In this document: positions 17,297 through 26,462 of the stretch, one piece after another
Numbering within the stretch: the first letter of the stretch is position 1
How the letters are laid out: each line of letters begins with the position of its first letter
Assembly: GCA_904395335.1 (NCBI GenBank)
Contig: CAJFNR010000034.1
Span: 1-64,000 of the forward strand
From: Candidatus Avimonas narfae
GTDB lineage: Bacteria > Bacillota > Clostridia > Oscillospirales > Acutalibacteraceae
Direction of reading: 5' to 3'
DNA: 64,000 bases
Notes under the pieces: model-generated
The model's input: only the letters and a program-made list of their open reading frames with translations
Databases searched by the model: none
What the model was told of the DNA's origin: nothing
Translations under genes and position numbers: made by a program

Positions 17297-18117
17297 AGCT
17301 GGGCCTTGTACAGATGTCGGTGACGGACGTCCCGGAGCACAATTTGTCCGAGGCGGTGCGCCTGACGCGGGAGATGGCCCAGCAGGGGGCCGATCTGGTG
17401 CTGTTGCCGGAAATGTTTCTGTGCCCTTATGAAAACAGCTGGTTCCGTCGGTGTGCCCAGCCGGAGCGGGGACGGATCTTTCAAACGCTGGGGGAGGCCG
17501 CCGCAGGAGCGGGAGTGTATCTGGCGGCGGGTTCCTTCCCCGAAGAGGACCGAGAGGGAAGACTGTACAATACAGGCTATGTGTTTGACCGGCAGGGTCG
17601 CGAATTGGCCCGGCACCGGAAAATGCACCTGTTTGATATTCAGGTGGAGGGAGGACAGTGTTTCCGCGAATCCGACACCTTTTCCCCGGGGGATACCTAT
17701 ACGGTTTTCGATACAGAATTCGGCAGGATGGGTCTGTGCATCTGTTTTGACATCCGTTTCCCGGAGCTGTTTTCCCTTATGGTGCAGGCCGGCGCCCGTT
17801 TGGTGTTGGTTCCCGCCGCTTTCAACCGGACTACCGGGCCCGCCCACTGGGATCTGGTGTTCCGGCAGAGGGCGGTGGACGGCCAGTGCTTCACGGCGGG
17901 GGCGGCTCCGGCCAGGGATCCCGCCGCTGCCTACGTATCTTATGGCCATTCTTTGGTTGTCTCACCCTGGGGCGAGGTGATCCGGCGGTTCGGGACCGGC
18001 GAACAAGCAGAAGTGGTGGAGCTGGATCTCCGGCAGACGGATGCCGTGCGGAAGCAGCTTCCCCTGCTGTCCGCCCGGCGCACGGATCTGTACGAAACGC
18101 GCTGGAAAAAAGATTGA
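17293..18117 (+). CDS. Carbon-nitrogen hydrolase (omega-amidase/NIT2-like)
   Basis: 274 residues with the nitrilase triad E40 (LLPEMF), K110 (HRKMHLFD) and C151 (ICFDIRFPE). Length and the R-F-P-E after the Cys fit the NIT2/YafV omega-amidase branch, which hydrolyses alpha-ketoglutaramate or other omega-amides. The ATG at 17293 overlaps the stop of ade. Substrate within the family is inferred, not proven. Confidence 0.85.
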   Translation: MKLGLVQMSVTDVPEHNLSEAVRLTREMAQQGADLVLLPEMFLCPYENSWFRRCAQPERGRIFQTLGEAAAGAGVYLAAGSFPEEDREGRLYNTGYVFDRQGRELARHRKMHLFDIQVEGGQCFRESDTFSPGDTYTVFDTEFGRMGLCICFDIRFPELFSLMVQAGARLVLVPAAFNRTTGPAHWDLVFRQRAVDGQCFTAGAAPARDPAAAYVSYGHSLVVSPWGEVIRRFGTGEQAEVVELDLRQTDAVRKQLPLLSARRTDLYETRWKKD

Positions 18118-18133
18118 AAAAGGAGAAATTCCC

Positions 18134-19048
18134 TTGAAAAACGCCAAAGCCAAAGGCATCCTGTTTACCGCACTTTCCGCTCTGCTGTTCGGCGTTACCC
18201 CGGCTTTGGCGGCCCTGAGCTATCGCATGGGCAGTACGCCGGAGACGCTGACCTTTTACCGCAACCTGCTGGTGCTGCCGGTACTGGCAGTAATCATGGG
18301 GCTGCGGCGCATCCCCTTCCGGGTTCCCTGGCGTATATTGGGAACCATTGTCCTGGTGGGGGTGCTGGGACGGGGCATCACCACCCTCATGCTCTATTCC
18401 TCTTATACTTATATTGGAGTGGGAACAGCCACCACCCTGCATTTCCTTTTTCCGGTATTCGTCGCGCTGATCTGCCGGGTGTTTTACAGGGAACGGATCG
18501 GCGGCGCCCGTCTGGCCGCTCTGGTCTTGGCCTGCGGAGGAATCGTTTTCTTCTTGGAGGGGGGCGGCCATTCGCTGACCGGCTTTTTTCTGGCAGTGGC
18601 GTCGGGGTTGACCTATGCGTTTTATATCGTGGGAATGGACAAAAAGGGGCTCAAGTCCCTGAATACCAATGTGGTTTCCTTTTATATGGCGGCGGCGGTG
18701 GCGGGAGCCATGTTGCTGTACAACCTTCCCACCGGGAAGATCGTGTTTGCCCTGCCTCCCGCCGCTCTGGGCCTGACTTTTGTCATCGCCCTGGGTACTT
18801 CCCTGTTTGCCGTGGCCCTGCTTCAAATGGGGCTTCGGTATCTGGACGCCACCACGGCGGCGATTCTTTCCCTGTTGGAACCGCTGTTCGGCAGCTTGTG
18901 CGGCATCCTGTGGCTGGGGGAGGCGTTTACGGCGGCCAAAATCGTCGGAAGCGTTTTGATCCTGGCGGGTGTGACGCTGCTGGCCATCCTGCCCGGTTCC
19001 CCGCGAAAAAGGGAAGAAAAAGGGAAGAAAATGTTTCCGGGGGCTTGA
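18134..19048 (+). CDS. EamA/DMT-family transporter
   Basis: 304 residues with about ten hydrophobic helices arranged as two EamA halves, the second ending in LSLLEPLFGSLCGILWLGEAF, the family's characteristic motif before the last helix. TTG 18134 is the start: AAAGGAGAAA is correctly spaced, whereas upstream ATGs lie inside the preceding gene. It probably exports a metabolite; no substrate can be named. Last gene of the ade operon; the trp promoter overlaps its stop codon. Confidence 0.82.
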   Translation: MKNAKAKGILFTALSALLFGVTPALAALSYRMGSTPETLTFYRNLLVLPVLAVIMGLRRIPFRVPWRILGTIVLVGVLGRGITTLMLYSSYTYIGVGTATTLHFLFPVFVALICRVFYRERIGGARLAALVLACGGIVFFLEGGGHSLTGFFLAVASGLTYAFYIVGMDKKGLKSLNTNVVSFYMAAAVAGAMLLYNLPTGKIVFALPPAALGLTFVIALGTSLFAVALLQMGLRYLDATTAAILSLLEPLFGSLCGILWLGEAFTAAKIVGSVLILAGVTLLAILPGSPRKREEKGKKMFPGA

Positions 19049-19073
19049 CAGACCAGAGGGACAGGAGTAGGAT
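19045..19073 (+). promoter_or_regulatory. trp operon promoter
   Basis: TTGACA (19045-19050), 17 bp, TAGGAT (19068-19073). The -35 box overlaps the stop codon of the EamA gene. Transcription would begin near 19080, at the start of the T-box leader. Confidence 0.65.
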
Positions 19074-19079
19074 AGGAGA

Positions 19080-19356
19080 AAAGAAAACCGTTGAGCGGGA
19101 AGAGTAAGAATTTCCAGGTGTACCCAGAGAGCCGTCGCCGGTGGAAGTACGGCAGCACAGGAAATTCCCAATGGGCCCGCGAGGGCGGTTCCGAACCTCT
19201 CCTTGGGGAGCAGTAGGATCCGACGGGAACCCTGTCCGTTATCAGTGGGGCGCATATGATGGTATGCGAAAGGAGCGGGCGATTTTCGCCAAATAGGGTG
19301 GTACCGCAGAAGCTGAACGCTTTTGTCCCTGTGTAGGGACGAAAGCGTTTTTTTGT
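19080..19356 (+). promoter_or_regulatory. T-box leader, tryptophan specifier, with terminator
   Basis: Stem I contains AGAGAGCCG (from 19127) and a specifier bulge CCCAATGGGC with TGG (19173-19175), the tryptophan codon. The T-box sequence AATAGGGTGGTACCGC (19292-19307) pairs with uncharged tRNA CCA ends. A terminator, AACGCTTTTGTCCC...GGGACGAAAGCGTT plus a T7 run, ends near 19354. Uncharged tRNA-Trp would allow read-through into trpE. Confidence 0.95.
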
Positions 19357-19428
19357 GGTCCGGATTTCCGGCGTAACCCCGCTTACTTTAGGGAAAGGAG
19401 TTTTCATCTCCATCCAGGATGAAAAAAC

Positions 19429-20904
19429 GTGGTCGTTATGCTAAAACCAACCGCGGAACAAATCGAAAGGATGGCGGAGGAATATCCGGTGATTCCGGTA
19501 TGCCGGGAACTGTATGCCGACGTCGTCACGCCCATTGCCCTGCTGCGCCGCCTGGCGGCGGTCAGTTCCCGGTATTATCTGCTGGAAAGCGTGGAGGGCG
19601 GTGAGCGATGGGGCCGGTACTCCTTTCTCGGCTACGATCCCATCAAGCGTGTAACCTGCAAAAACGGCACCGTGACAGTGGAGGAGGAGGGCGACGTCCG
19701 CCGGGTGGAGACCCGGCATCCCCTTGAGGTGTTGCGGGAGCTGCTGCGGGAATACCGTTCGCCTCGCCTGCCGGAAATGCCGCCCTTTACCGGTGGTTTG
19801 GTGGGATCCTTCTCCTACGAAATGATTGGGTACGCGGAGCCGGTGCTGAAGCTGCCGGAAAACGAGGGAAACGATTTTGATCTGATGCTGTTTGACAAGG
19901 TGATCGCCTATGACCATCTGCGGCAGAAGATCGCCATTGTGGTCAATATGAAAACCGACCGGGTGTTGGAAAACTACGGTCGGGCGGTGGAGGAGATCGA
20001 CCGTATCGCCCGGCTGATCGCGGGGCCGGTATCGCTTCCGCCGCTGTCCGGAGAACATGCGGCATCGCCGGCATTTGTTTCCGAGATGGACGAACAGCGC
20101 TACGGCGCCCTAGTGGAGCGGGCCAAAGAGTATATCCGGGCAGGGGACATTTTCCAGGTGGTGCTGTCCCGCCGGTTCGATACCCTGTACAAGGACAGCC
20201 TGCTTAACGCTTACCGGGTGCTGCGCACCACCAACCCGTCCCCGTATATGGTGTTTTTGCAGGCGGACGATACCCAGCTAATGGTGTCCTCGCCGGAGAC
20301 GCTGGTGAAGCTTCAGGACGGGGTGCTGAGCAGCTACCCACTGGCCGGATCCCGTCCCCGTGGCGGGGATGAGGCGGCCGACCGGGCGCTGGAGGAGGAA
20401 CTCCTGCAGGACGAAAAGGAGCTCAGTGAGCACAACATGCTGGTGGATCTGGCCCGCAACGATGTGGGACGGGTAGCGGAATTTGGATCGGTTACTGTCC
20501 CCGAATATCTGCGGGTGCACCGGTATTCCAAGATTATGCACCTGGCCTCAGTGGTGGAGGGACGCCTGAGGGGAGGGCTGGACGCCTGCGATGCGTTGCA
20601 GGCCATCCTGCCGGCGGGGACTCTGTCCGGCGCGCCCAAGATCCGGGCCTGCCAGATCATCGCTGAGCTAGAGGGACGTCCCCGGGGTGTCTACGGCGGG
20701 GCCGTGGGCTATCTGGATTTTTCCGGCAATATGGATGTCTGCATTGCCATCCGCATGGCGGTCAAGCAAGGCGACAAGGTCACGGTGCAGGCGGGGGCCG
20801 GCATCGTGGCGGACAGCGTGCCGGAGCGGGAATATGCGGAATCGGGCAACAAGGCCCGCGCCGTCATGGAGGCCATGGCCCTGGCAAGCGAGGTGAACGA
20901 CTGA
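19429..20904 (+). CDS. trpE: Anthranilate synthase component I
   Basis: 488-491 residues. Chorismate-binding domain in the C-terminal half with SPYMVFLQ, LAGSRPRGGDEAADRALEEE, MLVDLARND, LPAGTLSGAPK and the final GAGIVADSVPEREYAE signature. Makes anthranilate from chorismate with ammonia from TrpG. The start is uncertain: GTG 19429 has CAGGAT at fitting distance, while ATG 19438 aligns better with homologues; the best Shine-Dalgarno (GGAAAGGAG, 19392-19400) is too far upstream for either. First structural gene after the T-box. Stop and trpG start overlap (TGATG). Confidence 0.96.
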   Translation: MVVMLKPTAEQIERMAEEYPVIPVCRELYADVVTPIALLRRLAAVSSRYYLLESVEGGERWGRYSFLGYDPIKRVTCKNGTVTVEEEGDVRRVETRHPLEVLRELLREYRSPRLPEMPPFTGGLVGSFSYEMIGYAEPVLKLPENEGNDFDLMLFDKVIAYDHLRQKIAIVVNMKTDRVLENYGRAVEEIDRIARLIAGPVSLPPLSGEHAASPAFVSEMDEQRYGALVERAKEYIRAGDIFQVVLSRRFDTLYKDSLLNAYRVLRTTNPSPYMVFLQADDTQLMVSSPETLVKLQDGVLSSYPLAGSRPRGGDEAADRALEEELLQDEKELSEHNMLVDLARNDVGRVAEFGSVTVPEYLRVHRYSKIMHLASVVEGRLRGGLDACDALQAILPAGTLSGAPKIRACQIIAELEGRPRGVYGGAVGYLDFSGNMDVCIAIRMAVKQGDKVTVQAGAGIVADSVPEREYAESGNKARAVMEAMALASEVND

Positions 20905-21497
20905 TGAATCTGCTGATTGACAACTACGACAGTTTTTCTTACAATCTGGTGCAGCTGGTGGGCAGTCTGGATCCGGATATCCGGGTGGTCCGCAACGACG
21001 AAGTGACAGTGGACGAGATCCTCCGTATGCATCCCGATCATCTGATTCTTTCCCCCGGTCCGGGACGTCCCGCTGAATCTGGAATCTGCGAACAGGCGGT
21101 GCAGGAGCTGGCGGGCGTCATGCCCATTCTGGGCGTTTGCCTGGGACATCAGGCCATCTGTGAGGCTTACGGCGCCGTGATCTGCCGGGCGGAACAGCTC
21201 ATGCACGGCAAACAGTCCGCTATCCATATTGCCAACGGCAGCGCAGTTTTTCGCGGCTTGTCCCCGCTGATCCGGGGGGCACGGTATCATTCCCTCATCG
21301 CCCGCCGGGATTCCCTACCCGACGAGCTGCTGGTGACGGCGGAGGACGATGCCGGCGAGGTTATGGCGGTGAAGCACCGGGATCATGAAATCTACGGGCT
21401 GCAGTTCCATCCGGAATCCATCCTGACACCGGACGGTAGGGAAATCCTGAAAAACTTTCTCTCCCTGACCGAGAAGGGGGGAAGCCGCCATGATTAA
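20904..21497 (+). CDS. trpG: Anthranilate synthase component II (glutamine amidotransferase)
   Basis: 197 residues, class I glutamine amidotransferase. Nucleophile C79 in GVCLGHQ, with the His-Glu pair in LQFHPESILTPDG. Supplies ammonia to TrpE. Could also be shared with folate synthesis (PabA), as in other Firmicutes, but its place between trpE and trpD points to tryptophan. Coupled by a one-base overlap with trpE and an 8-bp overlap with trpD. Confidence 0.95.
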   Translation: MNLLIDNYDSFSYNLVQLVGSLDPDIRVVRNDEVTVDEILRMHPDHLILSPGPGRPAESGICEQAVQELAGVMPILGVCLGHQAICEAYGAVICRAEQLMHGKQSAIHIANGSAVFRGLSPLIRGARYHSLIARRDSLPDELLVTAEDDAGEVMAVKHRDHEIYGLQFHPESILTPDGREILKNFLSLTEKGGSRHD

Positions 21498-22512
21498 GGA
21501 AGCCATTGCCCAGCTGATCACCGGGCACGACCTGTCCCTGGAGACAGCGCGCAGCGTGATGGATGAAATCATGACCGGTCGGGCGACCAACGCCCAGATG
21601 GCTGCCTTTCTCACCGCCATGCGGATGAAGGGGGAGAGCATCGACGAAATCACGGCCTGTGCCATGGTGATGCGGGAGCACTGCACCAAGCTGACCCATA
21701 AGGGAGACGTGCTAGAAATCGTGGGCACCGGCGGTGACGAGGCCTTCACCTTCAATATTTCCACCGTCTCCGCCTTTGTGGTGTCGGCGGCGGGAGTGCC
21801 GGTAGCCAAGCACGGCAATCGCAGCGTATCCAGCAAATGTGGCAGCGCCGATCTGCTGGAGGCGCTGGGAGCCCGGCTGGATCTGACCGCTGAACAGAGT
21901 GCTCACGTGCTGAAGGAAACCGGTATGTGCTTTCTTTTCGCGCCGGTGTACCACGCTTCCATGAAATACGCCGCGCCGGTGCGCAAGGAGATGGGGACGC
22001 GCACTATCTTCAACATCCTGGGCCCTCTGGCCAATCCGGCGGGGGCCAACCTCCAGCTGCTGGGGGTGTACGATGAAAATCTGGTGGAGCCCATGGCCCG
22101 GGTGCTGAGCAACCTGGGGGTCAAGCGCGCCATGGTGGTGCATGGGCACGATGGCCTGGACGAGGCCACCCTTTGTACCTCCACCACCGTGTGCGAGGTG
22201 GGGGATGGCCGGATCAATAGCTTTTTCCTGGATCCGCGCCAGTTCGGCTTCGAGACCTGCCGCCCTGAGGATCTGGTGGGCGGCGGCCCGGAGGAAAACG
22301 CCGAGATTGCCCGGCGCATTCTTGCCGGGGAGAAGGGGCCAAAACGAGATATCGTGCTGCTCAACTCGGCTCTGTGCCTATATATGGCGTACAATCAGCA
22401 CACGCTGCGGGAATGCGTCCGCATGGCGGCGGATACGCTGGACAGCGGCCGTGCCCGGGAACAAATGGAACGCTTTGTACAGTTGACCCGGATCATGGGC
22501 ACGACGCAGTAA
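21490..22512 (+). CDS. trpD: Anthranilate phosphoribosyltransferase
   Basis: 340 residues of usual length. PRPP-binding GTGGDEAFTFNIST, VAKHGNRSVSSKCGSADLLEALG, and the HASMKYAAPVRKEMGTRTIFNILGPLANPA block are all present. Transfers phosphoribosyl from PRPP to anthranilate. Separate from trpG (not fused as in enterics), overlapping it by 8 bp. Confidence 0.96.
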   Translation: MIKEAIAQLITGHDLSLETARSVMDEIMTGRATNAQMAAFLTAMRMKGESIDEITACAMVMREHCTKLTHKGDVLEIVGTGGDEAFTFNISTVSAFVVSAAGVPVAKHGNRSVSSKCGSADLLEALGARLDLTAEQSAHVLKETGMCFLFAPVYHASMKYAAPVRKEMGTRTIFNILGPLANPAGANLQLLGVYDENLVEPMARVLSNLGVKRAMVVHGHDGLDEATLCTSTTVCEVGDGRINSFFLDPRQFGFETCRPEDLVGGGPEENAEIARRILAGEKGPKRDIVLLNSALCLYMAYNQHTLRECVRMAADTLDSGRAREQMERFVQLTRIMGTTQ

Positions 22513-22525
22513 GGAGGATGACCGG

Positions 22526-23317
22526 ATGATTTTGGATGCCTTGGCGGAAAGCGCCCGTAAACGGGTGGCGGAGGCCGCAAAGTGGAGATCCTTGGAGGAG
22601 ATCCGCCGTCAAGCCCTGAGCCTGCCGCCCAAAGCGGCGCCGTTTGCCTTTGAACGGGTGCTCAGGGGAAAGCGGCTTTCCTTTATCTGTGAGGTGAAAA
22701 AAGCTTCCCCTTCCAAGGGGGTGATTGCCCCGGATTTTCCTTATCTGGCTATTGCGCAGGAATACGAGCGGGCGGGAGCGTCCGCCATTTCCGTGCTCAC
22801 CGAACCGGAATATTTTAAGGGTCGGGACAGCTATCTCACCGAAATCCGTCAGGCGGTATCCCTTCCCCTGCTGCGCAAGGACTTCACCGTCCATGAATAC
22901 CAGCTTTACGAGGCGCGGCTCATGGGGGCGGATGCGGTGCTGCTCATCGCCGCCCTATTGGACACCGACACCCTGCGCCGGTATATCGGCATATGCAACC
23001 GGCTGGGCTTGTCCGCTTTGGTGGAGGCCCACGATGCCCAGGAGGTGCACTCCGCCCTGGCAGCGGGGGCGCGGGTGGTGGGAGTGAATAACCGCGATCT
23101 GCGTACCTTTGAGGTGGATTTGAATACCTGTCTCCGGTTGAGGGACAGGGTGCCGGTATCCATCCCCTTTGTGGCGGAAAGCGGTATCCGCACGCCGGAG
23201 GATATTGAACAGCTGCGCGGGGCCGGGGTGAACGCTGTGTTGATCGGAGAGACCCTGATGCGCAGTCCGGACAAAAAGGCGGCTCTGGATACCCTGCGGG
23301 GAGGAAACAGCCGATGA
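22526..23317 (+). CDS. trpC: Indole-3-glycerol-phosphate synthase
   Basis: 263 residues, TIM barrel. It carries the catalytic Glu/Lys set: CEVKKASPSKGVI, LRKDFTVHEYQ, EAHDAQEV, GVNNRDLRTFEVDL and ESGI. Monofunctional. Start ATG 22526 with AAGGAGGATG 10 bp upstream. Overlaps trpF by 4 bp. Confidence 0.96.
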   Translation: MILDALAESARKRVAEAAKWRSLEEIRRQALSLPPKAAPFAFERVLRGKRLSFICEVKKASPSKGVIAPDFPYLAIAQEYERAGASAISVLTEPEYFKGRDSYLTEIRQAVSLPLLRKDFTVHEYQLYEARLMGADAVLLIAALLDTDTLRRYIGICNRLGLSALVEAHDAQEVHSALAAGARVVGVNNRDLRTFEVDLNTCLRLRDRVPVSIPFVAESGIRTPEDIEQLRGAGVNAVLIGETLMRSPDKKAALDTLRGGNSR

Positions 23318-23964
23318 AGCACACCGCCGTCAAAATTTGCGGGCTAACCCGTCCGGAGGATGCAGAGGCGGTGAACGCTGTCCGGCCGGATTACGCGGGC
23401 TTTGTATTTGCCGAAAGCCGCCGGCAGGTAGATGCCGCAGCGGCGGCTCTCCTGCGGGAGCGGCTGGATCCCGCTATCCGCACGACAGGGGTGTTTGTGA
23501 ATGAGTCCACCGAACGGATCGTGGAGCTGTGCCGCCGGGGAATTATCGGTATCATCCAGCTCCACGGCGATGAACCGGAAGAGACCGCCCGGCATCTGAG
23601 GGAGGAGACCGGATGTCCTGTCGTGCGGGCGGTGCGCGTTCAAAATCGCGACAGTCTTTTAGCGGTGCGGGGCTATCCCTGCGATGCCCTGCTGTTGGAT
23701 GCATGGCGCAACGACAGCTACGGGGGCGGGGGCGTCCCCTTCGACTGGTCGCTGATAGGGGAAGGACTGCCGCCCTTTTTTCTGGCAGGGGGGCTGACGC
23801 CGGAGAATGTGGCGTGGGCCCTGGACAGTTGCCGCACTGCGGGAAGCCTTTGTGGCGTGGATGTGAGCAGTGGAGTGGAGTCCGACGGGCGGAAAGACCC
23901 GGACAAGATCCATCGTTTTGTCTCCGCCGTTCGGGAGTGGGATCGGAAGGAACAGCTGAAGTAA
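23314..23964 (+). CDS. trpF: Phosphoribosylanthranilate isomerase
   Basis: 216 residues, TIM barrel. It has KICGLTRPEDA with the catalytic Cys, QLHGDEPEE, LLLDAW and the phosphate-binding FLAGGLTPENV and GVDVSSGVES. Catalyses the Amadori rearrangement before TrpC. Last gene before the 503-bp gap that splits the operon. Confidence 0.95.
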   Translation: MKHTAVKICGLTRPEDAEAVNAVRPDYAGFVFAESRRQVDAAAAALLRERLDPAIRTTGVFVNESTERIVELCRRGIIGIIQLHGDEPEETARHLREETGCPVVRAVRVQNRDSLLAVRGYPCDALLLDAWRNDSYGGGGVPFDWSLIGEGLPPFFLAGGLTPENVAWALDSCRTAGSLCGVDVSSGVESDGRKDPDKIHRFVSAVREWDRKEQLK

Positions 23965-24045
23965 GGCTGTTTTGAGATGGTTGGAGATAATGATGCTGAG
24001 TGTTTCCGGACGCGGAGCCGTCCCTGCGGTTCGGTTTTCTCTACC

Positions 24046-24185
24046 ATTGTGATATACTGTGCCCAGGGCCTCTATATTTGAGGACAAACGATGTAAGGAG
24101 TCCCTGTGCCTGGAGAAATTGGCTGTCGGTCGGAACGGCCTCCTCCCGCTTCGCGGCACCGCCAATTCTCCGTCTACCTGTGTGA
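24046..24185 (+). repeat. Dispersed structured repeat, copy B (inside the trp operon)
   Basis: Shares ordered blocks with 5035-5165 (TATACT, CAAACGATGT, GGAGTCCCT, GGAGAAATTGG, GCGGCACCG, CAATTCTCC). Here the hairpin is better: GGAGAAATTGGC pairs with GCCAATTCTCC apart from one bulged base, enclosing a G+C-rich apical part. Lies between trpF and trpB. Confidence 0.55.
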
Positions 24186-24224
24186 TATAATAAAAGCATT
24201 GATGGAGAAGAACCCCAAGCAGCC

Positions 24225-24400
24225 TTCCCCTTACGGGAAAGGGGGGCACCGTGGGTGGTGGAGGAGGTGGAAAACCACGATCCCATGCCCACTGGGATCT
24301 GGCAGCGCTCTTCATATCCATCAGGAACTTTGCGTGCCACCTGTCCTTCGGACAGGCACTTCCCCTTATTAGGGGGGCCTTTGGACGGCCAACCCACGAT
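24225..24400 (+). repeat. REP-like cluster of hairpins before trpB
   Basis: A run of inverted repeats: CTTCCCCTTACGGGAAAGGG; GATCCCA-N7-TGGGATC; GTGCCACCTGTCC-TTCG-GGACAGGCAC; CTTCCCCTTATTAGGGG. Similar G+C-rich palindromic clusters are common between genes of gut Clostridia. A transcript crossing this gap must pass several stable hairpins, which could lower trpBA expression relative to trpEGDCF or protect mRNA ends. Confidence 0.45.
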
Positions 24401-24467
24401 CTTATATTGGTGTATGGTATGAAGTGTATGGTATGAAGATAGTTAAAGGCAAAGGAGGATTTTACCT

Positions 24468-25652
24468 ATGAATAAAGGGAGATTCGGCATCCACGGCGGG
24501 CAGTTCATCCCGGAGACCCTGATGAACGCCGTCATGGATTTGGAGGAGGCCTATAACCGATACCGGCAGGATCCGGATTTCGTGGCGGAGCTGGATGGCT
24601 TGCTGCGGGAATACGCCGGACGGCCTTCCTTACTGTATTATGCGGAAAAAATGACGAGGGATCTGGGCGGGGCCAAGATTTATCTTAAGCGGGAGGATCT
24701 GAACCACACCGGCTCCCACAAGCTGAACAACGTGCTGGGCCAGGTGCTGCTGGCCCAACGTATGGGAAAGACCCGGGTCATCGCGGAAACCGGCGCCGGG
24801 CAGCACGGAGTGGCCACCGCCACCGCCGCCGCGCTCATGGGGATGGAATGTGAAGTTTTTATGGGCATCGAGGATACCCGTCGACAGGCATTGAACGTCT
24901 ACCGCATGGAGCTGCTGGGGGCCAAGGTTCACGCGGTGGAGAGCGGCACCGGTACCCTGAAGGACGCGGTCAACGAAACCATGAGGGAATGGGCTACCCG
25001 GATGGATGACACCCATTATGTACTGGGCTCCGTGATGGGCCCCCATCCGTTCCCCACCATTGTGCGGGATTTCCAAAGCGTTATCGGCCGGGAGGTGCGG
25101 GCCCAGCTGTTGGAGAAGGAGGGCCGGCTTCCCGATGCGCTGCTGGCTTGTGTAGGTGGCGGCAGCAATGCTATAGGGTTGTTTTATGAGTTCATCGGCG
25201 ATCCGTCGGTGCGCCTGATCGGCTGTGAGGCGGCGGGCCGCGGTGTGGATACCGACCAGAACGCCGCCACTATGTGCAACGGCAGCCTGGGAATCTTCCA
25301 CGGCATGAAATCCTATTTCTGCCAGAACGAATACGGCCAGATCGCGCCGGTGTATTCTATCTCCGCCGGTCTGGATTATCCCGGCATCGGGCCGGAGCAC
25401 GCATGGCTTCATGACATTGGCCGGGCGGAATATGTGCCGGTGACCGACGACGAGGCGGTGGATGCCTTTGAATACCTGTCCCGGACCGAGGGTATCATTC
25501 CGGCCATTGAAAGCGCCCATGCCGTAGCCTACGCCCGTAAGCTGGCGCCGACCATGGGGAAGGAGCAAATCCTGGTCATCAATCTGTCGGGCCGGGGAGA
25601 CAAGGACGTGGCGGCCATCGCCCGTTACAGAGGGGTGGAATTGTATGAATAA
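24468..25652 (+). CDS. trpB: Tryptophan synthase beta chain
   Basis: 394 residues, TrpB1 type. PLP lysine in the HTGSHKLNN block, [10 protein letters not shown], the [10 protein letters not shown] phosphate-cup and the HAVAYA region near the C-terminus. Condenses indole with serine. AAAGGAGG precedes ATG 24468. Separated from trpF by repeats, but overlaps trpA by 8 bp. Confidence 0.97.
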   Translation: MNKGRFGIHGGQFIPETLMNAVMDLEEAYNRYRQDPDFVAELDGLLREYAGRPSLLYYAEKMTRDLGGAKIYLKREDLNHTGSHKLNNVLGQVLLAQRMGKTRVIAETGAGQHGVATATAAALMGMECEVFMGIEDTRRQALNVYRMELLGAKVHAVESGTGTLKDAVNETMREWATRMDDTHYVLGSVMGPHPFPTIVRDFQSVIGREVRAQLLEKEGRLPDALLACVGGGSNAIGLFYEFIGDPSVRLIGCEAAGRGVDTDQNAATMCNGSLGIFHGMKSYFCQNEYGQIAPVYSISAGLDYPGIGPEHAWLHDIGRAEYVPVTDDEAVDAFEYLSRTEGIIPAIESAHAVAYARKLAPTMGKEQILVINLSGRGDKDVAAIARYRGVELYE

Positions 25653-26430
25653 GCGTATTCGGGAGGCCTTTGCCCACGGCAAGGCATTTATTCCCTTTAT
25701 CACGGCGGGGGATCCCGATGAGGACCTGACGGAAAAGTTGGTCCCCGCCATGGCGGAGGCGGGAGCCGATCTGATCGAGCTGGGGATACCGTTTTCCGAT
25801 CCCGTGGCGGAGGGTCCGGAGATCCAGCGGGCCGATCAGAGGGCCCTTCAGGCGGGTATGACCACCGACCGCTTGTTTGAGCTGGTGCGGCGCATCCGGA
25901 AAAAGACCGATGTGCCCCTGGTGTTTCTCAGCTACGCCAATCCGATATTTACCTATGGGCCGGAGCGCTTTTTTGCCGCCTGCCAGGATACCGGGGTGGA
26001 CGGTGTGATCCTGCCAGATGTCCCCTTTGAGGAAAAGGAGGAAATGCAACCCCACAGTTCCGCCTGTGGGGTGGACTTCATTTCCCTCATCGCGCCCACC
26101 TCCCACGAACGCATCCGAACCATCGCCCGGGAGGCGGAGGGATTCGTCTACTGTGTCTCGTCGCTGGGCGTCACAGGAGTGCGGGAACATATTACCACCG
26201 ATGTGGGGGAGATGGTGTCTCTGGTCAAAAAGGAAAAGGACATTCCCTGCGCAGTGGGTTTCGGCATCTCTACGCCGGAACAGGCGAGAGAAATGGCCCG
26301 CGTCTCTGACGGCGCTATTGTGGGCAGCGCCATTGTTAGGTTGATGGCTCAGTATGGGGACGGCTGTATTGATCCGGTGTGCGACTATGTGCGTCAGATG
26401 AAGGCTGCTGTCCGCAGTGCGGAGCGGTGA
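25645..26430 (+). CDS. trpA: Tryptophan synthase alpha chain
   Basis: 261 residues. Barrel with the catalytic Glu in [16 protein letters not shown] and phosphate-binding GFGISTPEQ and [10 protein letters not shown]. At the position of the second catalytic acid (Asp60 in Salmonella, PLADGP) this protein has Glu (PVAEGP), a variant I believe occurs in several Firmicutes TrpA proteins. Releases indole from indole-glycerol phosphate to TrpB. Last trp gene; the phosphatase gene follows after 32 bp. Confidence 0.96.
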   Translation: MNKRIREAFAHGKAFIPFITAGDPDEDLTEKLVPAMAEAGADLIELGIPFSDPVAEGPEIQRADQRALQAGMTTDRLFELVRRIRKKTDVPLVFLSYANPIFTYGPERFFAACQDTGVDGVILPDVPFEEKEEMQPHSSACGVDFISLIAPTSHERIRTIAREAEGFVYCVSSLGVTGVREHITTDVGEMVSLVKKEKDIPCAVGFGISTPEQAREMARVSDGAIVGSAIVRLMAQYGDGCIDPVCDYVRQMKAAVRSAER

Positions 26431-26462
26431 TGATCGGTTTTCCGGTATAAGGAGGAATTTCC

